DNA of 64,000 nt from Caenorhabditis remanei (GCF_010183535.1 NC_071330.1:2089717-2153716); one strand, 5' to 3'; shown: positions 11,193-21,833, counted from the first letter of the stretch. Notes: generated by a model from the sequence alone, not told the origin. Program-made: numbers and translations.

Positions 11193-13270
11193 CAGTAGCG
11201 AGCATAGGTGAGGGCAGATTCATACTTTCATGTGTAACTCAGCTGAATCGTGTCCGTTTTGAATAAACTTTTTTTTGAAAGATTGCTGAAATATCCAGTA
11301 ACAAGAAAATAAGTTTTTTGTAAAAGTTTCAGTTCTGATTTTTTTCAATAATTGATTTTTCCTGATCGTGATTTGAAAATTCGAAAATAAACTTTTTATT
11401 TTTCTCTTGGAGTTATTTAGTTTTTAATGTCAAAATGATGGAAAATGCTCAGATAAACAAAAAATTATGTTGAAATAACTTCTGAAACCCTGAGCATCGT
11501 GCCAGAGCTCCAGAAGTCAAAAGTAACGTCCTCAGGAAAACCATCATAACTCATCAAAAAATGTTCCAAATTAGCCAAAACATGTACCAAAAGACGTGTT
11601 TTGAGTTCTTCTACAGACCAATATCAAAAAATCAAGATTTTAGAAACTCAGGTATTTTTGGGCCAGCTTGCCCTCAAATTGGGCCATGTGGCGCTGAAAA
11701 TGGGCATGGTGGCCCATTCCATGAGGGCCACTATGCCCATTTTCAGGGCCACATGGCCCACTCGATGGGCAAAGTGCCCAGATTCGCTACAACGCGCTGC
11801 ATTCCGCTCCCTTTGCTCCTTCCCATTCAGCAATATAATTAACCAGAATACACGTCTTTGTACTTTCTACTATTTATTTGTCAAATTTAAATACAAAATC
11901 ATAATAATTTCAGTAATTATGGGAAGTAATAGGATAAAATAAACTAAAATTGCCAAAATATGAGATGGAGAATAGGAATACAAAAAAAGGAAATAATTGT
12001 TCGTGAAAACTACAAGTATTCAAATTACAACAAAAAATCCAGAGTAAATGCAAAAAATTTAAAGATAGAAGATGGTGAAAGATAGAAGAAGGTGAGCAGC
12101 TGGATAGCGTAGTTGATGATGATTATTGTCTTGTTGAAATAATTTTTGTACAGCTGAAATTTTATGAAAATTGAACAAAAACAAATAAAAAAATACTGTC
12201 TTACCTGATGAGTCGAGTGTAGATTTTTTCATCTTCTGTTTGAATAAGTAGAATAAAATTGAAAGACGATAAAATTGTGAAAGAAACGAAATAAATAAGA
12301 AAAATTGTGGCGAAAAATAAGAGTGCGCAGTAGAGCGCGATTTCTCAACCTGTGCCCACTCCGTGCCCATGCTGTGCCCATCCTGCCTCACCAAGCGCCC
12401 AACCTGTGCCCACATCCACCAAGTATTTCCTATCTCTCAACCTGTGGCCCAACCTGTGCCCAACTAGTGCCCACTGGGCCATGTGGCCCTTTTTGTGGGC
12501 ACTGAGCTCTATTCACGGGCCACATGGCCCAATCGAAAGTTTCGTTGCCCCACCCTTGCCCAAAAATACCTGAGAAAAATAATTTTTCAAATTTTTTTCA
12601 GCCAAAATTTTTTCATTCCAATTTTTTCCTGGATTTCCGATATTTTCTGGCAATAAAACAAACAAAAAACACAAACATGTGTTTTAATACTTGTGATAAA
12701 GCACTTTGCATGCAGTATTTGAAACGTATGTCCGTTTTATAGCCAGAAAATATCGGAAATCCAGGAAAAAATTGGAATGAAAAAATTTTGGCTGAAAAAA
12801 ATTTGAAAAATTATTTTTTCTAAAATCTTGATTTTTTGATATTGGTCTGTAGAAGAACTCAAAACACGTCTTTTGGTACATGTTTTGGCTAATTTGGAAC
12901 ATTTTTTGATGAGTTATGATGGTTTTCCTGAGGACGTTACTTTTGACTTCTGGAGCTCTGGCACGATGCTCAGGGTTTCAGAAGTTGTTTCAACATAATT
13001 TTTTGTTTATCTGAGCATTTTCCATCATTTTGACATTAAAAACTAAATAACTCCAAGAGAAAAATAAAAAGTTTTTTTTCGAATTTTCAAATCACGATCA
13101 GGAAAAATCAATTATTGAAAAAAATCAGAACTGAAACTTTTACAAAAAACTTATTTTCTTGTTACTGGATATTTCAGCAATCTTTCAAAAAAAAGTTTAT
13201 TCAAAACGGACACGATTCAGCTGAGTTACACATGAAAGTATGAATCTGCCCTCACCTATGCTCGCTACTG
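11193..13270. mobile_element. Long-armed palindromic TA element inside the mariner
   Basis: Termini are CAGTAGCGAGCATAGG and its complement, with TA at 11191-11192 and 13271-13272. Arms 11193-11646 and 12817-13270 are 454 bp each and align end to end without a net indel. Beyond them the palindrome resumes as 12575 to about 12655 against about 12740-12816, so the left arm was interrupted by the 11647-12574 block. Mirrored open frames in both arms are by-products of the palindrome. No transposase is present; it is probably a non-autonomous Tc1/mariner-type passenger. Confidence 0.8.
11647..12574. mobile_element. Third-level insert in the palindrome's left arm
   Basis: The block is bounded by a perfect 17-bp inverted repeat (CTCAGGTATTTTTGGGC at 11647-11663, complement at 12558-12574). 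It interrupts the left arm of the surrounding palindrome exactly: sequence on both sides joins to match the right arm, with about two extra A residues at the junction. Both ends are GC-rich and full of GGGCC/GGCCC hairpin motifs (11661-11780 and 12340-12560), unlike anything else in the window; the middle is AT-rich. No convincing coding region is present. Confidence 0.65.
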
Positions 13271-14329
13271 TAAGTTGACTGTTATTGTAGCACGATATGG
13301 AAAAAGTTCGTAACAAATGATCCCGTTTCTGTCGCACCAAACTGATAGCATCACTTTTTTTCCATGCATCTCTCTTTTCTGGTCCGTCAACGGGACGTCA
13401 TTATCTAAAACTCCCTGCTTTTTACTGTATGGTATACATAGAGACCCCATTTCTCATTTCCCGTAACAATATCAAGAATCCAATCGAAACTACGCTTCCG
13501 ACTGAACAGAGACTGAGACAGATCACAATTGAGCTTCAACTGAGAATCTGTCAGTTCATGAGAAATAACTTGTCCGTATTTTGCTGTTCTTCCAGATTCT
13601 TTCTGATGTCTGAATATTGTTGCGAACGAAGGTCCAGCATGTGAAGATACTTCACGTACACTTGATCTAGGCTCATCCTCCAAGGCATCAGTGATATCAT
13701 CGTCGATATCTAAAAGAGGCCGACCAGAATGGGACTTATCATGAAGATCGTAGTCCTCTTCTTTGAAGTTATTGAACTAAGTGGTTGCTGTTCTATAAGA
13801 TATTATGTCCTCACCTATAGTTTCGCGTATATTTCGATAAGTGTCCATTGCACTCAATCGAGGGAGACATCCTAGTAGAAAACACCTTTTTAGAGCATGG
13901 CGATCTTTGGCGAGTACTTCTGCCATAGTACGCTGTTCTGGAGACCTGTAAAACAGAAATGTTTCTTGAGGGTTACAATACTAGTTAATAATAAAAAAAG
14001 GACCAAAAAATGTCATGGGGTCGGAGGGCGGTACATTGAAAAAAAGTGCAAAGACTTATGAAACACCCTAATAGTACTTTTAAAGTCAACATTTTGGTGG
14101 GGTCGCACAGTATTTATAACCATGGCTATTACTTTTTCTATTATCAAGCTCAAAAAATCAATATTTCTGAAGCCAAAGTTTAAACCATGTTCTGCCATGC
14201 CTTCTCTTATTATTGATTTTTGTTTTCGGAGCGATCGCGTAGCGTAAAGAAAGACAGATGGCCCTTAACAACCCTGTCCGCTACACTACCATGCAAACTT
14301 CCCTGAAACTACGTTGGTCTTAATAGTCT

Positions 14330-14447
14330 CCTTCTGGGAAATCAAATAGAGCGACAGACTCATTTTCCAGTACTCCAGCCTACACCTACGACTATTCTCT
14401 CCATTCCTCTACCCATTCGTCTACAGAAATCAATAAATCGAGTTCAA
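14330..14447 (+). repeat. Conserved 5' block upstream of F-box copies (representative)
   Basis: The order is CTTCTGGGAAATCAAATAGAG, then CGACAGACTCATTT, then GCCTACACC..CGACTATTCTCTCC, then TCCTCTACCCATTCGTC, then the start codon about 30 nt on. The same order precedes copies 3, 7, 8, 10, 11, 14, 15, 16 and 27 on the plus strand, and appears reversed upstream of copies 1, 2, 4, 5, 9, 13, 17 and 19-25 in more or less complete form. It probably contains the shared promoter and 5' leader, kept because genes duplicate with their flanks; a regulatory role is inference. Confidence 0.6.
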
Positions 14448-15511
14448 ATGGAACCTACTCTTCAACTACTTCAATTACCCGAGACCGCCATTTTCAAAGT
14501 GATCAAGAACTTTCCTCTGAGGCAATTGTGAGTTCACCACATATAATGGGATGGGCTTCTTTCCAGGGACTTTAAAATTTGATACACATTTTCAATAGTA
14601 AACGTCATGTTTCTTTTTTCAGGTTCGAATTCTCCCTTGTTTCATCGAAAACTAAGAATCTGGTGTCATCATTAGGATTAGAAGCAAGTGATGTTGACAT
14701 CTACATTTGGGGCAGTATTAGGGCAGCTGTGTACATTGGAGAAAACTATTTGGATCTGGATTTCTATACCGATTTGAATAATCTGATTGCGACCGCAGAT
14801 ATGACTCTTCCAGTTGATGCTCATTTCGATTTTCAAGACACAAGAATTCAATCATCAATTTTATTCAATTTCAGCAATTGGCTGGATCACATTCAGTCAG
14901 TGTTCTGTTGCAAGAAGCCACTGGATGTTTATTTTTGTCAAGGCAGTGAAAGATTTGAACTTCGGTCGTTGAAAGAAGCAATTGGGAATGTCAATGCCTT
15001 CCATGTGTCTAGCGAACTAACTGATGCTTATACCAAGGAAGTTTTGAAATTTTTAAATGCACCCAGCAATATGTCTCTGGTAAGGAATCCATTTGAAGAA
15101 GTTTGTCAGATTCAACAAGTATTCATTCAAAACTTCGAAATTATCAAATTTGATGATGTGTTCTCATTGGATGACATGTTATTGATCAACAGTCAAAAAG
15201 TCAGATTCGGGCGTCCAACAACCCACAAACAATTCAATAAATTCGTCAAGCACTGGATCCGTGGATCTAATCCAAGACTGCAACGCATGTCTGTATCAAT
15301 TGATGAAACTGATTTCGTGAGCAGAGATGTCCTTCTGAAAGGAATCAGATGTGTTGATGTCGCAGACGAAGAGCAACTAGAAATCTGTCGGAAATACGGA
15401 ATTAACAGTGATTATATGGTTGAGATCAGACGGAAAGACGGGACACCTGCAGTGATTGCGACCAAGGATTTCCAGAATGTTCTTTACATCTGTTTTATTG
15501 CCGTTCACTGA
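14448..15511 (+). CDS. F-box/FBA_2 protein, copy 6 (mosaic)
   Basis: Exon 1 is 14448-14527 (MEPTLQLLQLPETAIFKV, so RLPEN is QLPET), intron 14528-14622 (95 nt), exon 2 14623-15511, giving 322 aa. The first third (SSLGLEASDVDIYIW) is close to copy 3, while the last third (VSRDVLLKGIRCVDVADEE, YICFIAVH) and the 3' flank are close to copies 5 and 13. That pattern suggests a recombinant or gene-conversion product. HWIRGSNPRLQ and FSLDDMLLINS are intact. Predicted SCF substrate receptor. Confidence 0.86.
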
Positions 15512-15784
15512 AACATGTCTACCTTGCAAGTGTATTCCACAAATTTTGCTTTTTTTGTTCCTCCTTTAAGTAACCAACTTTTTGTTCCAACTCTGTTTTT
15601 AATTGCAACGATTTTATTGTAATAGAAAGTTACTGATACATATTTGATTAATAAATGTTCTCACAGAATGTTCTTAGAGAATATTGAAAGATATGAAACG
15701 TTGGACAAGAAATCTTCTTTTCCATTTGCTATGTATTCGTCTTCTAGAAAATCAAAAGTTCACGGACTCGTGCCTGGGGGTGTA

Positions 15785-15937
15785 CGCATGGATCTATCAA
15801 TCGATAAAACTGATTTTGAGAACGGAAAAGTGTATTTAAAAGGAATTAAATGTACGGAAATGAGTGAAGAGACGAAGAACGATGTTCGTAATTATAGGGA
15901 TCGTCGCCTTGATATTCATCTAATCGTTTTGCACTGA
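15785..15937 (+). pseudogene. F-box gene 3' fragment with internal deletion
   Basis: Fifty codons of a C-terminal end survive: MDLSIDKTDFENGKVYLKGI, TEMSEETKNDV, then a jump to DIHLIVLH and the stop. The segment that should hold IRRKDGTPAVI is missing. A normal cluster 3' flank follows, with AATAAATATTGATTGAATAA near 16125-16145. It abuts the 3' flank of copy 6 at a GTTCACGGACTCGTGCC junction near 15755. It is a relic of a deleted copy. Confidence 0.7.
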
Positions 15938-16427
15938 AAACCCCATTGGTTTGAAGAGTGTGTTCCGCAATTGGATTCCTTTCTACTTGCGTCCCTGCAT
16001 TTTTAAAGTTATGTTCATAATATTGTTCGCTATTTCAGAATCTTCTGCTTTCAATTTTTCCCCACCAAACTTCATGTTTCTTCCTTTTTCGAACTGTTTT
16101 GTAACTGTTGGAATTGAAAGTCGCTAATAAATATTGATTGAATAATTTGTTTGACAGTATTTTCAAGATTTAAATGTACATAATTCGGTTATATCTGAAG
16201 GTCTCCAAATATGGAACCTTTATGTATATAGCCACTAACGGTCACATTTAAACGAATGCTTTAGCCTCCTACCCCCTATAACAGATGATTATAGAAAACC
16301 TTCTGGCAAATCAAATAGACGTCTCCAGCTCACTTCGTCTATTATTCCCACCAACACGGGAGAGATGTATGTTAGGGCAAATGAGGGTGTCATACTATTT
16401 GATTTGCCAGAAGGTTTTCTAGAACTA

Positions 16428-17730
16428 CAGGGTGGCGCAGAATTACCCGCACAAAAGTTTGACGCCATAAAGCAAGGCGACTGACGCAATTCTGGTGCGC
16501 GTATTATTTAAATTTTTGTTAATTATATTATTTTTATCAGTCTGCCAAAATTCAGATCGATCGGTTTTGTTTTAGGTAAATGGCACCGCCGAGTCCACAT
16601 CGCTCTTCCATTTTGAAACTTTTCAAAGCAGGAGTCGTTCCGGTTGACATCATTAAACGGCTCGGAGTCCCAAGTAGAACCGTGTATGACTCGATTTCTC
16701 GTTTCAAAAAGCTCGGAACGTTCTTGGATAGACGTGGGAGAGGAAGAAAAGCAACAGTCGTTACTCCAGATCGGATCAAAGCTGTGAAAGAGAGAATCAG
16801 AAGAAATGCACATCGGAGCATCAGAAAAATGGCGGAAGGTATGAAAATTAGTCGTCGTTTGTTGGGAAGGATTGTCAAAGACAAGCTGAAGCTTACCTGC
16901 TATCGTGTAAGAAAAGCGGCCATTCTCTCGGAAGCTACAACCAAGAAACGGCTCGAAAGATCAAAAAAGCTCCTTCAGCGCACGCGCAATGATGAGCACT
17001 TGGTTACAGTGTTCTCTGACGAGAAGCTGTTCACCGTACAGGCCGAATTCAACCCTCAAAATCATCGAGTGCTTGCTGAGACGTCTGAGGAAGCTTTTGC
17101 CAACGGAAGGACAATTCATCAAGCCTCTCACCCCGCTAGTGTGATGGTTTTTGGAGCAGTGTGCGCTGATGGCAAGTCACCATTGCTTTTTGTCGATCAA
17201 GGAGTCAAAATCAACAAAGAAGTCTACATTTCGCAGATTTTGGAGAAGACACTTCTTCCCTGGGCTCAGACACGCTTCAATGGACGTCACTGGGTATTCC
17301 AACAAGACGGTGCTCCAGCACACACAGCCAAGTTGTCGCAACAGTGGTGCGAGACCCATTTGCCTGCATTCATCCCGAAGGACGAATGGCCTCCGTCCTC
17401 GCCAGACCTCATTCCTTTAGACTACTCCATCTGGGGGGTTTTGCAGAACAAGGTCAACGCTAAACCCCACTCAAGTATCGAGGCCCTGAAGAAGACCCTG
17501 CTCAAGGAATGGGACGCTTTGTCTCCAGATTACCTGCGTGCAACCATCGATGCCTACCCTAGACGTCTTCGTGCTGTTATCCAAAATAGAGGAGGTCGGA
17601 TGGAACAAAATTAGCTGATAATTGTTGTTATGATGATGAATAAATTTTTTGTTAATTCCCATGGTTTTCTGACTTTTACTTTTTTAGATATAGCACTTAT
17701 AGCTTGTGCGGGTAATTCTGCGCCACCCTG
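16428..17730 (+). mobile_element. Intact-looking DD37D (maT-type) Tc1/mariner transposon
   Basis: Perfect 27-bp terminal inverted repeats (starting CAGGGTGGCGCAGAATTACC) lie at 16428-16454 and 17704-17730, flanked by TA at 16426-16427 and 17731-17732. The 1303-bp element holds one uninterrupted transposase reading frame. It sits in a cluster 5'-block repeat (TTTGCCAGAAGG upstream). Identical termini and an open frame suggest recent insertion and possible activity. Confidence 0.93.
16580..17614 (+). CDS. Tc1/mariner transposase, DD37D type
   Basis: The 344-aa protein would catalyse cut-and-paste movement of its own element. An N-terminal helix-turn-helix (about residues 6-45) is followed by a basic GRGRK hook (53-57) and a second helical domain. 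The catalytic triad is visible: Asp147 in VFSDEKLF, Asp243 in QQDGAPAHTA and Asp281 in IPLDYSIW, with 37 residues between the last two, the spacing of the maT group. Length and all key residues fit an active enzyme. The ATG at 16580 is about 150 bp inside the left terminus. Activity itself is not shown by sequence. Confidence 0.92.
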   Translation: MAPPSPHRSSILKLFKAGVVPVDIIKRLGVPSRTVYDSISRFKKLGTFLDRRGRGRKATVVTPDRIKAVKERIRRNAHRSIRKMAEGMKISRRLLGRIVKDKLKLTCYRVRKAAILSEATTKKRLERSKKLLQRTRNDEHLVTVFSDEKLFTVQAEFNPQNHRVLAETSEEAFANGRTIHQASHPASVMVFGAVCADGKSPLLFVDQGVKINKEVYISQILEKTLLPWAQTRFNGRHWVFQQDGAPAHTAKLSQQWCETHLPAFIPKDEWPPSSPDLIPLDYSIWGVLQNKVNAKPHSSIEALKKTLLKEWDALSPDYLRATIDAYPRRLRAVIQNRGGRMEQN

Positions 17731-17732
17731 TA

Positions 17733-18499
17733 TCTGTTATTTGTCATCTTTCTGGCAAAATTGCTAATTTATGAGAAGGAATAGTTTATAAGTGCGGATT
17801 GTAAAATTTAGTAAACAACAATTCAAACCACTGTTTTTCGCGAACTTGATATCATTTTTCTCCCAAATCTTTTAAATCCGTGCAAAAAATTTACTGTACC
17901 ATCCGACTTCCGGATAAGAAATGTTCCCTTCCCTGCAACAATAAATCAAAAGTTTGGCATATTTAATAGATATAGAAGTTAATTAACAATTAATAGTGTT
18001 GCCTTTTTGTATGAGTAACAGAAAATGCGTGAAAAAATGTGTTCGAATGTTAAGGTAGGAAAGTAAAGGGTGCTGCCACGAATCAGAACCCCCCGGATCA
18101 GAAACGGTACGAATAAGAACGGTCAAATTTAGGTCGAATTGCTTAAATACAGATGGCCCTTAACATCCCAGCCACCCACACTGCAATACGAGTTTCCCAG
18201 AAAGAACGTTGGTCTTAATGGTCTCCTTCTGGCAAACCAAATAGAGCGAGACCCTCATTTCCCCTAACATATCTACCTCCCTCCCGGCCTACACCGTCGT
18301 TTTTTCTCTCCAATCCTCTGCTTCATTCGTCCACAAGAATCGATAAGAGTACCTTCTGGGAAATCAAACAGAACGGCACCCCCATTTTCCCAATACGGTG
18401 ACGGTCTACACCATCTCCAACCCACTGCTCATTTGTTCACAAGAGTCATTCATTCGGATCCTCTGCCTATTTGGTTAGCCAAATCGATAATTTGTTCGA
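17733..18499. other. Intergenic stretch: orphan minus-strand 3' flank and 5' block
   Basis: About 17930-18080 matches the 3' flank found beyond minus-strand copies 9, 17 and 19 (CCTGCAACAATA, then GAGTAACAGAAAATGCGTG, then GGGTGCTGCCACGAATCAGAAC), but no coding sequence is attached; I infer another lost copy. From 18150 to 18499 the DNA is the inverted GACCAACGTT module and two rounds of the 5' block leading to copy 7. Confidence 0.5.
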
Positions 18500-19572
18500 A
18501 TGGAACCTACTTTTTCACTACTGCGACTACCCGAAAATGTCATCATCAAAGTTCTCGAAAACCTGAGTTTGAGACAATTGTGAGTTTAGCCACACATTAT
18601 GGGAGGGGCTTCATTCCAGGGATCTTAAAAATGAGAAACACATTTTCAGTAGTAAACGCCATGATTTATTTCAGATTCGAGTTCTCTCTTATCTCAACGA
18701 AAACAAAGAATCTAATGGCATCATTGGGATTAGGAGCCGATTATGTCGACATCCAGATATGTCGTATGATTCGTCTAGATGTGTACTTCGGAGGATACCT
18801 CTTCAATTTGACCATTTACAATGATTCGAATGATGAAAATGGTGAATTACCCGCAGACATAACTCTCCCAGTTGCTGCTACTTTTGGATATCTATACACA
18901 AACGTTCAATTAACAACTCCACTACTCAACTTCAACAAGTGGTTGGATCATATTCGGACAGTATTCTGTTGCACTCCGCCAGCGAACATTCGTTTTTATC
19001 GAGGATCTGAAAGATTTGATATTGGATCGTTGAAAGAAACAATTGGAAATGTCAACTGGCTTTATGTGTTTGGTCAATCCACTGACATTCATTACAAGCA
19101 CATTTTGAAATATTTCAACACTCCCAATAAGTTATTTCTAGACAGGAATCCATTTGAAATAGCGTCAGAAATTCAACAATTCTTTATACAAAATTACGAA
19201 ACCGTTAGATTTCATGGCGTTAACTCATTAGATGACATGTTGTTAGTCAATAGTGAAAAAGTCAGATTCACCCATTCAATATCTCAGAAACAATTCAATC
19301 AGTTCATCAAACACTGGATCCGCGGATCGAATCCAAGATTACAATCGATGTATCTATCAATCGATAAAACTGATTTCGTCAGTGGAATAGTGTATTTGAA
19401 TGGTGTCCGATTCATGGAAATGAGTGAAGATGCAAAAACAGAAATCCGTCAAAACCATAGGCTAACAAGTCTCGATATGGTACAAATCAAACGAAAAGAT
19501 GGGACATCTGCTGTGATTGCGACGTATGATGGAGATCATCGTCTTCATATTAATCTAATTGTTCTGCACTGA
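18500..19572 (+). CDS. F-box/FBA_2 protein, copy 7
   Basis: Exon 1 is 18500-18579 (MEPTFPLLRLPENVIIKV), intron 18580-18674 (95 nt), exon 2 18675-19572, giving 325 aa. It belongs to the GELPADITLPVAA subgroup with copies 10, 11, 14, 15 and 16. Marks: SLDDMLLVNSE, HWIRGSNPRLQ, IKRKDGTSAVI (K for the usual R) and INLIVLH at the end. The 3' flank carries AATAAA at 19779-19784. Predicted SCF substrate receptor with no visible defect. Confidence 0.88.
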
Positions 19573-20183
19573 AAACCCCCGTGACGTTAAGTATCCTTTC
19601 CACAATTCACTTCCTTCCTTGTTACGTCGCTGAATTTGCGAAGTACACATTTTCATTATTTTGTTCGCTATTTCAATATAATCTGTTTTCAACTTTTTCT
19701 TCACCAAATTTTTTGCTTTTCCCCTTTTGAACTGTTTTGTTATTTTCGAAATTGAAAATTCCTATTAGATATCGATTGAATAAATTGTTCGCCAAAATTT
19801 TTAAAGCGAATATTGGCATATGTGCGTTGAACTTAACTAGGTTGTATCTGAAGATCTCCAAATACGGAACGTTTCTATATAAACTCCTAGACGGTTACAC
19901 ATAAACGAATTCTGCCTCATCCATCTATTTGGTCTCTCAATATTCCCTATAATATGACAGACTCATTCCCCCAATACGGTCGCAGCAAATAGACGTATAA
20001 CCTCATTTCCCAGAAGTCACCTCCTTTCCGATCTGCTAATTGTGTGACAGACGACCCTCTTCGCCTAATCCCTCCTGACCTCCACCGTCGACTATTCTCT
20101 CCAATCCTCTGCTCACTCGTCCATAATAATCATTCGTTCAAATCCTCTGCCTATTTGGTTATTCAAATCGATAATTCGTGTAA

Positions 20184-21250
20184 ATGGAACCTCCTTTTCC
20201 ACTACTGCGGCTTCCCAAGAATGTCATCATCAAAGTGATCAAGAATTTTCCTTTGAATCAATTGTGAGTTTCACTACTTTGGGGGTGTGGCTTGTTTCTA
20301 GGTCCAAATATACTTTAAAGACATTTGCAGTAGTAAACGTCATGTTTTATTTTAGGTTCGTGTTTTCCCTTGTCTCAACGAAAACGAAGAATCTCGTGAC
20401 ATCATTGGGATTAAAAGCAAGCGATGTTGACATCATCTTTTGGCGCGGTATTCGGGTAATTGTGTTCATTGGAAAATCCCATTTGGTTCTGGATTTCTAT
20501 AAAGATTCGATTGATCTGAATGCGGCAGTAGATATAACTCTTCCAGTTGCTGCTTATGTTGTATGTGAAGGCCCAAGAACTCAATCAACAACTCCATTAT
20601 TCAACTTCAGCGATTGGTTGAATCACATCAAGACCGTATTCTGTTGCAATCAGCCATCGAAAGTTTTTTTTTGTCTAGGCTGTGAAAGATTAGAAATCGA
20701 TTCGTTAAAAGAAATAATTGGAAATGCCAATAAGCTCATTCTGAGCACATCATTGACAGACGATGAGAGCAGGAAAGTTTTGAAATGTTTCAATACTCTT
20801 AACGAATTGTATCTCTATAAAAACCCATTTGAAAATGCTTGTCAGATTCAACAAATCTTCATTCAAAACTGCGAAATTGTCGAATTTTTTGGAGTTTATT
20901 CATTAGATGACATGTTAATGGTCAACAGTGAACAAGTCAAATTCTGGCGTCCAATATCACTGAAACAGTTCAACCAATTCATGAAACACTGGATCCGTGG
21001 GTCTAATCCAAGACTACAACGCATGTATCTACCAATCGATAAAACTGATTTCGTCAACGGAAAAATCTACTTAAAAGGAATCAGATGCATGAAAATGAGT
21101 GAAGAAGCTAAAAGAGAAATCCGTCGGAAGCACGACCTGTCAAGTTATGCTGATGTGATAAAGATCAGACGGAAAGACGGGACACCTGCAGTGATTGGGA
21201 TCAATGAATTTGATGATATTCTCGCTATCAGATTGATTGTTTTAGACTGA
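20184..21250 (+). CDS. F-box/FBA_2 protein, copy 8
   Basis: Exon 1 is 20184-20263 (MEPPFPLLRLPKNVIIKV), intron 20264-20355 (92 nt, acceptor TTTTAG), exon 2 20356-21250, giving 324 aa. Marks: YSLDDMLMVNSE, HWIRGSNPRLQ preceded by NQFMK, IRRKDGTPAVI. The C-terminus ends LIVLD rather than LIVLH. The middle segment (VDITLPVAAYV) is nearest to copies 4 and 17, and the 3' flank resembles that of copy 3. Predicted SCF substrate receptor. Confidence 0.87.
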
Positions 21251-21499
21251 AACCGTAGAGATTTCTAATCTACTCTTTTCCGATAATTTCTCACTGTCTT
21301 TTCCCTCTCTTCTTGATCAATCATTACAACTTTTCTACTTTTTATTATTTTTAACCTACCTCAACATTCGAATACATTTATTTCCATGCATTTTCTGTTA
21401 CTCATACAAAAAACTTGAACCCAATTCGGGATTCTTTCTCGTATAATTTACTGATCTATTGTACTTTCTCCTGATAATATCAAAATCGACATATCTTTA

Positions 21500-21740
21500 C
21501 TATTAACAAACGCAAACGACTGTATGTTTGTTTGTGTGTCGCCGATCCTACCGCCTTCCCTACTGGACCGATTTTTTCTGAACTTGGACCAAAAGATCAG
21601 AAAGTTTCCCCGCATGATGCCCGTCTTTTTTTTTTTTCAAAATTCTCAAAATTACGTCTTCTGGATCAAAAAAATTGAATTTCAAGCCAAAGTCCAAGAG
21701 AGAGAAGTGGGAGGCGGTCGGCAAAACCCGTGAAACGTCA
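21500..21740. other. Unassigned low-complexity region before the 5S relic
   Basis: This piece (GTATGTTTGTTTGTGTGTCGCC, TACTGGACCGATTTTTTC, a T14 run near 21630) does not match the cluster repeats. It may be part of the same inserted unit as the 5S-like fragment just downstream. No gene is supported. Confidence 0.35.
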
Positions 21741-21767
21741 CCTTCTCAGTGGCGCGTGGATAAAGGG

Positions 21768-21833
21768 GAATGCGCCGACCGTCCAATCTGGCAAATTAAG
21801 CAACGTTGACTACAGGTAGTTGCTTCAACCCCG
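21768..21833 (+). pseudogene. 5S rRNA-derived fragment
   Basis: The run GAATGC..CGTCCAATCTGG, then CAAATTAAGCAACGTTGA, then a CAGGTAGTTGCTT block, matches the 5' and central part of nematode 5S rRNA (CGTCCGATCTGGCAAGTTAAGCAACGTTGA in the functional gene), with substitutions such as CGAT to CAAT and AAGTT to AAATT. Neither the 5' nor the 3' end of 5S rRNA is present and no T-run terminator follows. It is a pseudogene or a piece of a 5S-derived SINE, not a working 5S gene. Confidence 0.7.

Larger units (their letters stand above)
10816..13926 (-). pseudogene. Mariner transposase pseudogene, split by an insertion
   Basis: The N-terminal part runs from the ATG at 13926 to 13273 and the C-terminal part from 11190 to 10816. 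Recognisable mariner blocks: a helix-turn-helix region, TGNEKW (normally TGDEKW), VHYNARSHTA (normally HDNARPHTA) and SPNLAPTDYHVFRSLQ. Two of the three catalytic Asp positions are therefore lost (Asp to Asn, and Asp to Tyr), while the last one, in LAPTDYH, remains. In-frame stops occur after TATT near 13790 and in YC-stop-QLHK next to the insertion. It cannot encode an active enzyme. Confidence 0.85.
10743..14071 (-). mobile_element. Degenerate mariner (DD34D) element carrying nested inserts
   Basis: Terminal inverted repeats starting TTAGGGTGTTTCATAAGTCT lie at 10743 onward and, inverted, end at 14071. TA dinucleotides flank at 10741-10742 and 14072-14073, and the outer host sequence (AGTAC on both sides) is continuous if the element is removed. 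Subtracting the 2080 bp of nested insert plus its TA duplication leaves about 1.25 kb, the usual mariner size. It lies in the orphan 3' flank region of a lost F-box copy. Confidence 0.85.

Noticed and set aside
11561..12902. Mirrored open frames beginning MFQISQNMYQKTCFEF on both strands
   Set aside because: They are the same sequence in the two arms of a palindromic element, with no domain or independent support.
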